Positions 1 through 34,844 are shown, numbered from the stretch's first letter. The stretch is 64,000 nt of DNA from Amoebidium appalachense (GCA_963693365.1 CAVNZM010000016.1:4216001-4280000); one strand, 5' to 3'. Program-made: numbers and translations. Notes: generated by a model not told the origin, from the sequence alone.

Positions 1-23778
<23,778 letters not shown>

Positions 23779-23917
23779 GCTTCAGAACTGGGAAAAACCT
23801 CCTCACAACGAAACCTTTTGTGTGTGCTGGTAAATGGGTGTGTGTTCCGGAGTGGGTGGATGCGTTTCGTAGTGAGTGGGTGTGTTTTTGTGGACGAATG
23901 TGAATATATTGGGGGGG

Positions 23918-23957
<40 letters not shown>

Positions 23958-24378
23958 CGAGGCCAGCCGGTGTACCTTGCGTAAAGGGGGTTGTCCGTGT
24001 TTAGCTAGTGCCTAATCTTAGTATATGCAGAGCCATCTAGCGTGCGTAGGTGCATGTTAGAAGTGGTTGACGGGGAAGCCTGGGACAGAGAGGGCTCGAT
24101 CACTAGTAGTGCCTAAAAAAAAGAGACTGTGAGAGAGAGCTGTGAGCCGCTGTGGGATGCGAGAGAGGGGACTCAAAGGAGTGGCAACAAGAGATCTCTG
24201 GATAGACCTCAGTAGCATAATCCCCCTAGCCTCAACCGAGAATCTGTCCATTCTGTCGACGTCGGTGGCGTAAGGATATTTACTATATAATTGTTTTTGG
24301 TTTTCTTACTATTAATTTGATATTGTTGATATTTTTGATATTGGTTTTCTTACTATTAATTGAAGATTATAAGACACC
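23779..24378. other. Presumed upstream region of WDR59, with G-run
   Basis: It should contain the WDR59 promoter and 5' UTR (minus strand) but shows no clear TATA box. A G-run of about 48 bases lies at 23,909-23,957. The 20-bp segment GGTTTTCTTACTATTAATT is duplicated at 24,299 and 24,344, just before the LINE. Confidence 0.5.
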
Positions 24379-25608
24379 ATGGCGCCAAGGCGTGCTTCGC
24401 CTTGCAATGCGCATGCGGCGCCCGTCGCTCACATGTTGCAATGTCGAAATTTCAACACTTTGTCAGCCGTGGTTAACCAAATTCCCGTTTCTCAAGTTTT
24501 TATCGGTGACTTCAATTGTCCAGTGGTTCCGTGTAATAGGGAACATACCCCGTCCCCAGCACAGTTTCGTCCTTTTTCTGACCGTGCTCGTGTCCTCGTT
24601 AACCTTCTTCGAAAGCACCTTGTCCGTCTTCCTCGCGTTTTCGCTAACCACGCGACTGACTGGGGTGCCTCGTTTTGGGACTCCACCCTTCGAGTAATTT
24701 CCCCACCCGATTCCTTACGGCGTAGTTTGGACCATTCCCCTGTACAATTTTCGGTTTCCTTCCCTGTTCACTTCGGCGGGGCTACTCAGACTAACCGCCG
24801 CCTCTTACCTCGCGGTTTCAAGCACAAGTTAAACCAGTTACTCGCCGTCAAGGAGTATGAGTCGGTTCATGGCTTCTTTCTTGCCGCAGTGCGCGACGCC
24901 CGTGCGCAGCGGAACCCGGCTATTTTGGAGGTTTGTTATAATGAGTTTGTTGAGTTTCTATTTGCCCTTGGCGAGCAGGTGGTGAGCACGGTTGAGTACC
25001 CTTCCCTTCGGCTGAGACAGTCTCACGTTTTGCAGTCCCTACGACAGTTGTTGCCTCTACAGGAAGCATTATCGGTCTGGAAATCCGCCGGTCGGTTTGG
25101 GCCTTCCGTGCAAGTCTATGCCCCGTCTCCTTCCATCTCCGTCGCTGAATCCGTCGATGACTATTATGCTTCCCTTTTTTCGCTTCCTAACGTGTCCACG
25201 GTTCCATCACCGCCCGCTGGCCTAGTCCCAGCCGCCGAGTTGGGAGCCGGACCGATCGTTCCCGGGCACTTTTCACAGACGTTATTTCAACTCTTCGGCT
25301 GTTTTTGGTGCTATACGGGCGTTTAAACCCCGCAAGGCGTGCGGGCCGGATGCTCTTCCTCCCGTGCTTTTCAAGGTTCCTTCTCCCGTGCTTCCGCCCC
25401 GTAATCGACGTGCAGAGTCCCCCCCGCCCCCGCCTTTTGCTGTCCTTCTTAGTGAGTTTTTTCCGGCTTTTTTCGAACTCGGGTTTATTCCAAATCGTGG
25501 CTTGACACAATCCTTACTCCCGTTCGTAAGAAGGTATCGCAGGGGGTCATTAACGACTTTTGTCCCGTCACACTTACCAACGTTTTTCGTCGGCTCTTCA
25601 AGGGTTTC
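24379..25608 (+). mobile_element. LINE (non-LTR retrotransposon), left part: endonuclease end and start of RT
   Basis: The reading frame from 24,379 contains VFIGDFNCP and LDHSPVQF, the GDFN and SDH-type signatures of the C-terminal half of an apurinic endonuclease. It continues past 25,262 in shifted frames with AFKPRKACGPDALPPVLFK and DFCPVTLTNVFRRLFKG, typical of the start of a LINE reverse transcriptase. The N-terminal half of the endonuclease is absent, so the copy is 5'-truncated or rearranged. Frameshifts show that it is dead. An LTR element is inserted after 25,608, and the LINE resumes at 46,986. Confidence 0.85.
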
Positions 25609-26338
25609 TGTCGTATCCTATTATATGTGTACTAGAGACGCGGCACTCTACTAAGTGTACACACACGAAAAGGAACGAACGTGTACATAAAAACGGTAAA
25701 GTTTATTCAGACCAGGCTCCGACGGGCAAACTTAGATCCGAACGGAATGAGTCTAAGTTACGACTGAGGCCATCAAGGCCGTGCCCTCAAAGATCATCAT
25801 CACCTGGCCCCCTACGATGCCACATTCCATTAACATTCCGATCTACTTTTATCGTGCGCCTGCACTGGGGCACGAGCTAAGTCGATCTACTCAACTAATA
25901 TATTTATCCAAGTCTCACCCCTCACCCTCCCCCTAGTGGCACCGCAGAGTCTAAATCTACATTTCATACTATCCTCCCCCCCCCTCCCTCCCCCCCCTTT
26001 CCTCTACATCTACATATATAAATACGTTTGGCAACATACACTATCTAACCTTGCCAATACTTACAAAAGGGCTTCTGCCCGAACAATCACATTCCTAAGT
26101 CCTCCTACGATCTATCCTACACACTAATTAGAATTCTATTGGACGGCTGTCCCGGCTGACGTGGTCCAATGCCCTGCGCCGGCAGAGGCAAGATGCACGC
26201 AGCTGTACAGCTATCTTGAGGCCCCGGACTTGATCTTGATGATCTGTGGACCCGGGCCACCCCCCCCCCCCCCCCCCCCCCCCCCCGATCTCGATCGTAG
26301 ACTTAGGCTGATCTGCTGAGACGGATTAGTATATGTCA
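25609..26338 (-). repeat. 3' LTR of the chromovirus-like element
   Basis: Pairs with 46,266-46,980. It is 15 bp longer, from C-run length and a short insertion near 25,868 (GGGGCACGAGCTAAG). Confidence 0.92.
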
Positions 26339-26358
26339 ACTCCCCCCCGGCCCCCGGA
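26339..26358 (-). other. Polypurine tract of the chromovirus-like element
   Basis: Immediately inside the 3' LTR the element strand reads GGGGGCCGGGGGGGAGT, a purine-rich primer site for plus-strand synthesis. Confidence 0.75.
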
Positions 26359-26538
26359 AAAGCTGAGTCCCACCTCAGTCACATTACATCTAACACCCCT
26401 AAAAAGACATAGACTAATCAGTCTCCTAAAAAAATTAAATTAAATAAATTACGAAGAAAAATAATAAATTAATCTACACCATAAGCTTGATACCTACGGA
26501 GACACCTATGATAATAAATTAAATTCCTACGACTACGT

Positions 26539-28410
26539 TCACACTCCCCCTCGGTCTCCTCCCCCCCCTCCCCCTCCCCCCGTGTGTCTACGTGTATTTG
26601 CATCACTCCCCCCCCCGGCCCCCTCCCCCACCGACTTTTTCACACCACGATTAAACTGAGGAATAACTCTCTTCGGCCTAGAGGGAGCACTAGGCAACTC
26701 CCTCTGCACTAATCTAGCCTCATAAGCACGAATAGAAAACGGGCAATCCAAATGAAACTCAGGCAACCACTGATCTTCCTGATAACCTCCCTCAAAACGA
26801 ATTAAATAATAATTTACCTTACCTTCCTTACCTTCGATAACCTTTTTATCCATAATTTTATCTACTGCAGCCTCCGATACATCCACCGACCCGTCATAGT
26901 CGGGGGTGAATGCATCTAACACTCGACGGCCCTCCGGCCGTTTAACCCTAAGGGCCCTATCATAATATTCCTTTATATCATCTACATTATAAAATCTAAC
27001 ATCACTCTCATTATCTAACCTCTGCACCTTATATTCCGTCGGACCTAACCTAGCCACTATTTTATACGGGCCAATGAAAAGAGGCAACCATTTCTTACCA
27101 TACTTACGAAGACCTTCACCTTCACCCTTACCTTCCTGCTCCTGCTTATATCTCTTTTTCCTAGTATGATCCCTAATTAAAACTAAAGTACCCTCGGCAA
27201 ATTCACGTAACGGACGTGTGGACACGTCTGCACGTGTCTGTGCCTGCTGTGTACGGGCCAGAGCTGCATCACGTGCAGCCCGGGCCCGGGTTAGTAGCTG
27301 CTCCCGGAACTCAGTCCAGTGGGGATAAGTTAGTCGGTCAGCCCCCCCCATCGGCTTTGAAAGTGCCGTATCTAACAAACTAATAGCCTCCTGCCCATAG
27401 ACCAAATAAAACGGAGAAAAACCAGTCACAGCATGAGGGGTAGAATTATATGAATGAGCAATAAACCTAGACATATGATCCCAATCATTAGCCTCCACAT
27501 CCACCATTTTGCCAAAGGACTTCTGAAACACTGCATGCACACGTTCAGAGATGGCATTTGCTTGAGGGTGATATGCAGACGTAGTGATATGAGCTACCCT
27601 TAAAATTTTACACACCTCCGACACCAACTGATTTAAAAACACACGACTCCTATCCGTTAACAAAACACGAGGACAACCAAACCTAAGACAAATTTCATCC
27701 ACAAAAATACGAGCAAACAAAACGGCATTAGCAGTGGGGAGAGGAAAAACTTCAACCCAACGAGTGGCCACATCGGTGACGGTAACAAGAACAGTGTTAC
27801 CCTCAACCGTAGAATTAAAAGGACCGACCACATCCACTGCTACCCTTTCAAACATACGAACATTAAAATCCCTAATAAACGACGGGCGGGAACGAGAGTG
27901 GGGACTCTCATTCCTTTCCTGACAATGCATGCATGACAACACATAATCCCTCACCTCCCTACTCATACCCGGCCAAAAATACGAACGATTAACACGAAGC
28001 AACGTCCTATTTACACCTAAATGACCAGCCATGGGATGCTCATGCACCATATGCAAAACCTCAGGCACAAGTGCCGTCGGGACCCAAACTCGGTGTCCGT
28101 CTGGCCCAGAACAATGATAAACTAAATCCTGCTCTACCTGACACATTTTTGCTAACTTAGCTACCTTAATCATCTGCCTTTTATTTTTAAATTTAATCGA
28201 ATCAACCGGCCCCTTTAAATAATTCTTAACCAGACCAATCAACACATCTTCCTCCTGAGCTAAGATCAAAGCCGTAGGTGCTAAGGCAGGGGCCGAGCCA
28301 TGAGACTCGGTCCCGACCTCAGACACTGACAGATACCTCCCCCCCCCCTCTCCTACACTTATAAGCAAGCAACCCCGGAACCCAAGAAGACACATCCACA
28401 GACACAGCAT
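26539..28410 (-). CDS. pol: Integrase with chromodomain-like C-terminus
   Basis: An open frame of 623 codons. At about residues 125-175 lies the HHCC zinc domain, HEHPMAGHLGVNRTLLRV to DYVLSCMHCQE. The catalytic core follows: AVDVVGPFNSTVEGN, LLTDRSRVFLNQL and SAYHPQANAISERVHAVF, giving D, D and E. Usual gypsy motifs are TDxGxEF and PQTNG, so RSRV and PQANA are small departures. After the IVARLGPTEYKV block (a GPY/F-like module) comes VDKIMDKKVIEGK and YYLIRFEGGYQEDQWLPE, a recognisable chromodomain-like fold, which in chromoviruses guides integration into heterochromatin. Confidence 0.92.
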   Translation of the reverse strand: MLCLWMCLLGFRGCLLISVGEGGGRYLSVSEVGTESHGSAPALAPTALILAQEEDVLIGLVKNYLKGPVDSIKFKNKRQMIKVAKLAKMCQVEQDLVYHCSGPDGHRVWVPTALVPEVLHMVHEHPMAGHLGVNRTLLRVNRSYFWPGMSREVRDYVLSCMHCQERNESPHSRSRPSFIRDFNVRMFERVAVDVVGPFNSTVEGNTVLVTVTDVATRWVEVFPLPTANAVLFARIFVDEICLRFGCPRVLLTDRSRVFLNQLVSEVCKILRVAHITTSAYHPQANAISERVHAVFQKSFGKMVDVEANDWDHMSRFIAHSYNSTPHAVTGFSPFYLVYGQEAISLLDTALSKPMGGADRLTYPHWTEFREQLLTRARAARDAALARTQQAQTRADVSTRPLREFAEGTLVLIRDHTRKKRYKQEQEGKGEGEGLRKYGKKWLPLFIGPYKIVARLGPTEYKVQRLDNESDVRFYNVDDIKEYYDRALRVKRPEGRRVLDAFTPDYDGSVDVSEAAVDKIMDKKVIEGKEGKVNYYLIRFEGGYQEDQWLPEFHLDCPFSIRAYEARLVQRELPSAPSRPKRVIPQFNRGVKKSVGEGAGGGSDANTRRHTGGGGGGGGDRGGV

Positions 28411-28424
28411 CTATTCCTTTCTGC

Positions 28425-28635
28425 TCACTCTCCCCCCCCCCCCTTCCCCCCTCCCCCCCCGTCTCTCACTATCCCCCCCCTCCCCCCCTCCTTCTCTTCT
28501 TCAAACAAAATATAAGCAGCACGAGAGAGAGCATCACAGTCAACCATTGTTTCACCCTTGGCATAAAACAATTTATAGGAGAACTCACCGAGAGCCGCGG
28601 CCCACTTCTGCATCCTCTCGTTGACCAGACGAGTG
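28425..28635 (-). pseudogene. pol: RNase H C-terminal part, separated by the nested LTR element
   Basis: Directly left of the insertion the minus frame resumes with RLVNERMQKWAAALGEFSYK and GETMVDCDALSR, the end of gypsy RNase H (the DALSR motif). It joins the TDHKP...GTTL segment at 32,268 when the nested element and one GAGTG are removed. Confidence 0.9.
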
Positions 28636-29116
28636 TGTAAACAACTGTACACATGAACTGTACATGTTTACTAAAGAATGTGATCTACTAGCACACGATT
28701 CGTGCTTTGTCATGAATATCACATAAATATTATGTCCGCACCAATAGGACTCACTCTGACCTAAGAATTGAACCATATATGGTTCTTCCGCTGCATACCA
28801 CATAAACGAAGTGAACCAATAAGAGGTTTGCATAAATAGGACGAAGGTCTGACTGGCTCGGACCGCACCAGAATCACGAATGGCATGTTGCCACCCGCGC
28901 TGGCCGCGGATGAACCAATCCTGGGCCTTGATCCGAAACCTGGGGGCTATATAACAAAGCCGTCCCAGTACGGGGATCACATCAGTGAAGTCTTGAGACA
29001 GACTGAGTCGGCCCATAGTAAAAGCAACCTGGCCGCGTGTGCCTTTCTACCCGTTCTCTGTCTTTATTTTGATTCAGTTGTACTCTGCCTTATCCTAACT
29101 AGTCCAACTGTTTACA
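28636..29116 (+). repeat. 5' LTR of the nested element
   Basis: Starts TGTAAACAACTGTACACATG and ends CCAACTGTTTACA, with 8-base near-palindromic ends (TGTAAAC...GTTTACA). Confidence 0.93.
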
Positions 29117-29180
29117 TTGGCGACCGCGGCAGGACACTGTTATACATTGCCAACTGTTTACATTGGCGACCGCGCAGTTC
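29117..29180 (+). other. Duplicated LTR end and primer-binding site
   Basis: The sequence ACTGTTTACATTGGCGACCG occurs at 29,107 and again about 47 bases later at 29,154. The second copy joins the interior. The PBS complements the 3' end of a tRNA whose identity I cannot settle. Confidence 0.7.
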
Positions 29181-29399
29181 AAGAATCTCGCATCCTTCGA
29201 ATCTCACATCTTTCAATCAGCTCAAGAATCTCACATCTTTCAATTACCCCAAGAATCTGCCATGGCCGATCACAAATCCTTTTTACCACGATGATAGGTA
29301 CATCTTTCCTTGTCCGACTTAGAATATATACACCGACAAGTTTGAAGTGGCCAGCCCACCTACACGGAAAGAATTGAAAGCATGTAAAACGGCTTTTGC

Positions 29400-29690
29400 T
29401 ACGACACAAAAAAAATGTGAAGAAAAACGAATACACAACGAAACAACGAATACACGAACAAACGAATAAAGAATTGCTAACGAAGCAATGAACCAACGAA
29501 AAACGAACCATCACGAATACACAATGAAATAAAGAATTAACGACAAACGAATGCATAGAGGAAATACGAAATGAATGCAACACGAAAACAAAACGAAGTA
29601 ACGAAGTTATCAAACGACAAAAAACGAAAAACGAAAGCAAAATGAATTGGAAATACGAAAATGAAAGAACGAATGCACAACACTGCTTGG
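29400..29690 (+). repeat. ACGAA-rich degenerate repeat inside the nested element
   Basis: Dozens of CGAA, ACGAATACAC and AACGAAAAACGAA units. The same words recur through the rest of the element's interior at lower density. Confidence 0.7.
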
Positions 29691-31780
29691 GTTGCAATGC
29701 ACACAGCCCCCTCTATGTTAGGAAGAAAATAAAACCGTTGCCCTTGCGTGCATTGCGCTATTGCACACTGCCATCGTGTCCATGCCACCGCATGCACGTC
29801 CACACTCGCAAGCCAGATGCACGGCCACTTTCAGCACGAATGCATTTAAAGAAGAAGATAGTCGCTGTTCCTATAGCATGTAGGACATAAGGTGCTGTGA
29901 AAGTAGTTTTGCATGCATGCTTCGAATTTCTTGCTGTTGTCGAATACAGCATGCCCCATAGTTTAGCGCACAGGATGCACAACATGCGCATGAATGTATG
30001 CTGGCATGCCTAAACACATTACGAACATATGGCTCATGTATGGCCCTTCCTGGTGCCATGCAACAACGAATTTGCACTCTTGGTGCACAGAAGGCATGTA
30101 ATAAAGTCGATGCAGAACTTTTGTTCGTGCATGCGAAACAAACGAAGCTGTGGGGTACGAATTTACAGGTAACTGCCAGTGTGTGGCAATACTGTACAAA
30201 TACTATAACATACGAACTATGCTGTAAAGCCTGGAATACCTGCATGCAAATTAAAATTGCTGCCGGCACACCCCCACCAGAATAAAGAAAACAAAAGAAT
30301 GTGGTATGGGCACCGTTCCCTCACAACCCCAGCATACAGCGTCAGTATTTTGGCTGGAAGCCTTTCAGTTTCGAATTACGAATACCCTCCTTCACTACTG
30401 AAGAAAGTGACGTGGAAGACGAATACGAATACGAATGCAAGGTGTTGTTGACTAACACATCGGACCATCATGTGTACCTAGGCCCTGGTACGGAGGTGAC
30501 CATGTTATTCCCTTGCAATATGATGACACTGTAACAATTTAGCACGTGCATACCCCACCAATGGGCACATGCGGGAGACAACCCCACAAGCTGCCTTATT
30601 GGGCACCTCTGCTAAAACGAATATTCTTCTCACGAAGGAACAGAAGAATGCCACGAACACGAACCACACACTCCCCAGGCAGCTACTTACGTCTGATGTA
30701 TGAAAGTAGTAGGTGTGTGAATTGGGTAACTCCATGAACACCAACACGAAAGAAAGCACAGCACAAAGCAGTTCCACGAACACGAATGGTTTTGGTTTTC
30801 CACACAACGAACAGAACCAACAGTAGGGCCACCTACAAATGAAGCAGAGGATGGGGCACCATCCAGACCTGCACTGGAGGATATGAAAACACGAAGCGCG
30901 CTCACGAAGTTGCTTACAAAAGAAAGGGCGACTGTGACGACTTTTCTTTTTAGGCCAAGCCTCCAGAAGAATGTATTATGCCTGGAATCCCCCTGCTCAA
31001 CGAAAATGGCTGGCAAATGGGATACGAAAACTGCTCACGAATGGAAGCATGTGTTTTCTGAAGAAGGCTTGCTTTGCCTACCCTCTTCTTATGAATTATG
31101 AACCGGGTTTTTACTGGTTCTGACGGGCTGATATATTTCTTTATGTCGCCCAACGAAGAACATTTAGGGCATTCTTATTCATGCTATTCCCGGCTCCGAT
31201 GATGCAGGGTTAAAGCTGAAAGGAAAGAAGTGCTCTTTGTTCATGAAAGAAGTGGCTTTTCCGGCCATGGTGACTCGCCTTACAGTCTTAAGGTAGAACC
31301 GGGATAAGGAGCAGTGGCTAAGCCTTGAAGCTATCCACCACTACCTGAGCTACGAAGTGACCTAAGGCTTGAGTTATATTCATTATCGAATGTTTGGTAT
31401 GATCATTCATCCACACAACCAAATTACTCGCAATTGAAAACGAATCTGCGGGAGTTTCCTAAAAAGGAAAAACACCTAAAAAAGGAAAATATTACTTCTA
31501 CAGAAAAAGCCAAGCACAGAGACGAAGCGAACAATTCGCACGCACACTCTGCAACAAGCTTCGCCACGAAAATGAAAACACAGAAGAATGCTGCATGAAT
31601 TTGTGTTTTGGCAAATGAAGAAGTGCTCATAGACGTGCACAACTCTATTCCACCGTCCTTGCTCTGTTCTGTCCAGCAGCTCGGCACACACAAGAATTCT
31701 CGCTGAAGGTTGTTTATCGCCTCTCAGCCTGGTGGTTTGCTTGTCTAACGACACCACCAGGCTCCCGACAAGGGGGGGAG

Positions 31781-32262
31781 TGTAAACAACTGTACACATG
31801 AACTGTACATGTTTACTAAAGAATGTGATCTACTAGCACACGATTCGTGCTTTGTCATGAATATCACATAAATATTATGTCCGCACCATGATAGGACTCA
31901 CTCTGACCTAAGAATTGAACCATATATGGTTCTTCCGCTGCATACCACATAAACGAAGTGAACCAATAAGAGGTTTGCATAAATAGGACGAAGGTCTGAC
32001 TGGCTCGGACCGCACCAGAATCACGAATGGCATGTTGCCACCCGCGCTGGCCGCGGATGAACCAATCCTGGGCCTTGATCCGAAACCTGGGGGCTATATA
32101 ACAAAGCCGTCCCAGTACGGGGATCACATCAGTGAAGTCTGAGACAGACTGAGTCGGCCCATAGTAAAAGCAACCTGGCCGCGTGTGCCTTTCTACCCGT
32201 TCTCTGTCTTTATTTTGATTCAGTTGTACTCTGCCTTATCCTAACTAGTCCAACTGTTTACA
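31781..32262 (+). repeat. 3' LTR of the nested element
   Basis: Pairs with 28,636-29,116, about 99% identical by eye. Confidence 0.93.
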
Positions 32263-32267
32263 GAGTG

Positions 32268-32818
32268 GTGCCGGCCATGGCTAGGCAGGGCTTGTGGTCG
32301 GTGTAGACCTCAAACGTCCTGCCTGCGAGTATATACCTCCATGCCTGTGAGACTGCCCAAAAGATAGCATGGGACTCTCTCTCTCCGGATTGCTATATCT
32401 ACGTTCACTTTTACTAAATGAACGACTAGCATAAGCAATCACTCTATCCTGCCCCTCCTGCACTTGATATAACACGGCCCCCTCAGCAACCTTACTTGCA
32501 TCACACCGAACTTTAAACATCCCCCCCCGGCCGAAAAATCAGGATGAACAAGCATACTCGAAGACTGCAAAGCTAACTTAAGCTTTTCGAAAGCAGAAAC
32601 AGCATCAACATTCCAATCTATTCTATTCTTCTTCTCCCCCCCGTCTGACTAGTTAACGGCAAAGCAAGCATACTATAATCCTTAATATAACGACGAAGAT
32701 AATTAGTTAAACCTAAAAATTGCCTTAGTTGAGTGACAGTCTGAGGACGGGGCCACTCAACTATGGCCCGGATTTTCTCCGGATCAGGGGAAACTTTGAA
32801 GACCATTACTAGACACAA
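32268..32818 (-). pseudogene. pol: RT thumb and RNase H N-terminal part, frameshifted
   Basis: It continues RT as FKVSPDPEKIRAIVEWPRPQ and RQFLGLTNYLRRYIKDYSML. After further shifts it reads DWNVDAVSAFEKLKLALQSS, FKVRCDASKVAEGAVLYQ and VIAYASRSFSKSERRYSNPE, and finally TFEVYTDHKPCLAMAGTTL. These are the connection and RNase H motifs, including the catalytic D of RCDAS and the TDHK motif. The shifts coincide with G-runs at 32,521-32,528 and 32,634-32,641 and with a CT repeat at about 32,375, so polymerase slippage or sequencing error is possible. Confidence 0.85.
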
Positions 32819-34844
32819 TATGACCTAAAAACTTAACCTCCGGCACACCAATCACAGTCTTGCTACCGCTAATACGAAGACCAGACTCACCCAAAGCTAA
32901 AAATACTTTTTCACAATTATTAACTAACTCCTCAAATGACCTACCTTTAATTAAAACATCATCCAAATAAGGGTGGCATACATCCAAATGAGGGTGGAGA
33001 ATTTTATACATTACCCGGCACAACATAGCTGGAGAGGAGAGCAAACCCATCGGCACCACCTTGTACTGGAACAGCTGGTCACCTAGTGCAAAGGCAGTCT
33101 TCTCCTTGCTGCTCTCCTCCAACCTTATCTGCCAAAAAGCTGCTTTTAAATCAAGTTTAGCAAAGTGAGTATAGCCGTGCAGCTGTGAAAGCTGCTCGTC
33201 TATGTTAGGGAGAGGCCATTGGTCTGCCTTAGTGATCCGATTCAGAGCCCTGTAATCGTTCACTAGACGCCAAGACCCGTCGGGCTTCTTAACCAATAGC
33301 ACCGGACTTCTCCACGGACTCGAACTATGCTCCACATGACCCTTTTTTAACATATCACTCACTATAATTAGCGCATCCGACAATTTATACTGCTCCATCC
33401 TATAGCTAGGCATCACTACCGGCCTATTATCACCTGTATCGATCTGCATTTCAAACCCTTTAACGAAGCCCACTTCGTTATCATCGGCCAGAAATGCAAA
33501 CCGAGTCCTATCAAATAACTTAGCTAATAACTGTTTCTGCTCCACCGTCCAATCCCCCTCCTTCATACCAAACGGCAATACTAACTCCGGGTTACCCCCA
33601 TCACAAGTGGATGCATCCTTATTCACCGGAGTGCCACTTAACATTTCACCTCCTGTATTACATCGGTGCTGCTCGGGGTGAGGTTGAGGTACCTCCGGAT
33701 ATAGGCGGTCACCCTTAGCACCCCCCCCTCCCCCCGGCACACCAATGCCCCCGGGCAATTCCTGATGAGTTAGTGCATGTATGTGGGGGGCCAGGTCTGT
33801 GGCCACCCTGCCCCCCACGGTGTTGGTTAACCCGTCAGATCCACGGGTTAGACCAACACCCTCCCCCCCTGCCTGCACATTCTCACACCCGGGGTGACCC
33901 TCCTTCCTCTTGGGGGTCGGGGGAGTGGGACCGGTGCTGTCCCGGTCCCCCCCCCCATCGTGTCGGGTGACATTTTGGTGGCTAACGTTAAATAAAGTTG
34001 TCCCCCCTCCTCCTGAGTCACCCTTCGAGCCGGCATCCTCCTTTTGGGTAATAAGAGAGACCTCTATACTACCAATCTCATTAGTGAAACTACCGACGGA
34101 AACACCTGACCTAATCACTATAGGCTCGATGCCCGGATTCACTAATTCTATTTCTATTGTCTTATCCGGCCATACCCTACTAAGGGTCCATTGGGCCACC
34201 TCCTGAAATGGGGTTTTCGGAGTAAAAACCCCTAAATCCCCGATCCTAACATGATTGCCGGCCCGGACACGTACCGTTCGGCACTGATAAGGCTCGATTA
34301 CTACTTCAGCTACCGTTCTAGCACCAGACTGATAACCGTCGAGCCCATCATGGGTTTTAATTTTAACGCCGGACTGCAATTCTAAAACATTCGTACGTTC
34401 AAACAAAGCATTCACATGTCTACGGAAAAATGGGGCTCCCAACAAAACACTTTGAGCTAAATCCTTAACCACATAACAAGCAATATGCATAGCCTGGCCA
34501 CCTATCTCACACGGCAACACACAAACCCCTTCCACAGACATACTACTATTATTAGCACTACCTAAGGCTGTGCTAGAAGCATCTAAAATAGGAATTTCCC
34601 CCCCGGCCTGATTAAAACGACGAATAAACGAAGCATGCACACAATTAACCTGAGCCCCTCCATCGAGCAAAGCAACAGCCTTCAACTTACCATCAGCTAG
34701 CCATACGTCTATATAATGCCGGCTAAAACCAACTAAATCCTCCTCCAATTCAAGCAACACATCATCACTCACACCCAATCCCTGCCCACGAAGACTCACA
34801 CCCTCGATACCTACGTGCAACATACCTACCTGTGGTGCCTGCAC
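32784..34844 (-). CDS. pol: Protease and reverse transcriptase of the chromovirus-like element
   Basis: A 686-residue open frame. Residues about 45-160 form an aspartic protease: AVALLDGGAQVNC is the active-site region and SVLLGAPFFRRH the second motif. The active site reads D-G-G where retropepsins normally have D-T/S-G. A long Gly/Pro/Ser-rich linker follows. RT occupies about residues 460-686, with SPWRSPVLLVKKPDGSWRLV, FAKLDLKAAFWQI, PMGLLSSPAMLCRVM and the catalytic HPYLDDVLIKG. Upstream the frame is open into a Thr/Pro/His-rich linker encoded by a (GT)n microsatellite at 34,852-34,970. At about 32,805 the frame shifts by one base, and RT continues in another frame. Confidence 0.9.
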   Translation of the reverse strand: MQAPQVGMLHVGIEGVSLRGQGLGVSDDVLLELEEDLVGFSRHYIDVWLADGKLKAVALLDGGAQVNCVHASFIRRFNQAGGEIPILDASSTALGSANNSSMSVEGVCVLPCEIGGQAMHIACYVVKDLAQSVLLGAPFFRRHVNALFERTNVLELQSGVKIKTHDGLDGYQSGARTVAEVVIEPYQCRTVRVRAGNHVRIGDLGVFTPKTPFQEVAQWTLSRVWPDKTIEIELVNPGIEPIVIRSGVSVGSFTNEIGSIEVSLITQKEDAGSKGDSGGGGTTLFNVSHQNVTRHDGGGDRDSTGPTPPTPKRKEGHPGCENVQAGGEGVGLTRGSDGLTNTVGGRVATDLAPHIHALTHQELPGGIGVPGGGGGAKGDRLYPEVPQPHPEQHRCNTGGEMLSGTPVNKDASTCDGGNPELVLPFGMKEGDWTVEQKQLLAKLFDRTRFAFLADDNEVGFVKGFEMQIDTGDNRPVVMPSYRMEQYKLSDALIIVSDMLKKGHVEHSSSPWRSPVLLVKKPDGSWRLVNDYRALNRITKADQWPLPNIDEQLSQLHGYTHFAKLDLKAAFWQIRLEESSKEKTAFALGDQLFQYKVVPMGLLSSPAMLCRVMYKILHPHLDVCHPYLDDVLIKGRSFEELVNNCEKVFLALGESGLRISGSKTVIGVPEVKFLGHIVSSNGLQSFP

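Larger units (their letters stand above)
28636..32262 (+). mobile_element. Nested non-autonomous LTR retrotransposon
   Basis: LTRs of 481 and 482 bp differ only by one 2-base and one 1-base indel. The target duplication is GAGTG (28,631-28,635 and 32,263-32,267). The element strand is plus: a primer-binding site (TGGCGACCGCGGCAGGAC) follows the left LTR, and a polypurine tract (ACAAGGGGGGGAG) precedes the right one. The 2.66-kb interior has no intact pol. It holds only decayed gypsy pieces, GLKLKGKKCSLFMKEVAF (RT-like, 31.2 kb) and TNTSDHHVYLGPGTEVTMLF (30.46 kb), within CGAA-rich DNA. It interrupts RNase H of the outer element. Confidence 0.93.
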
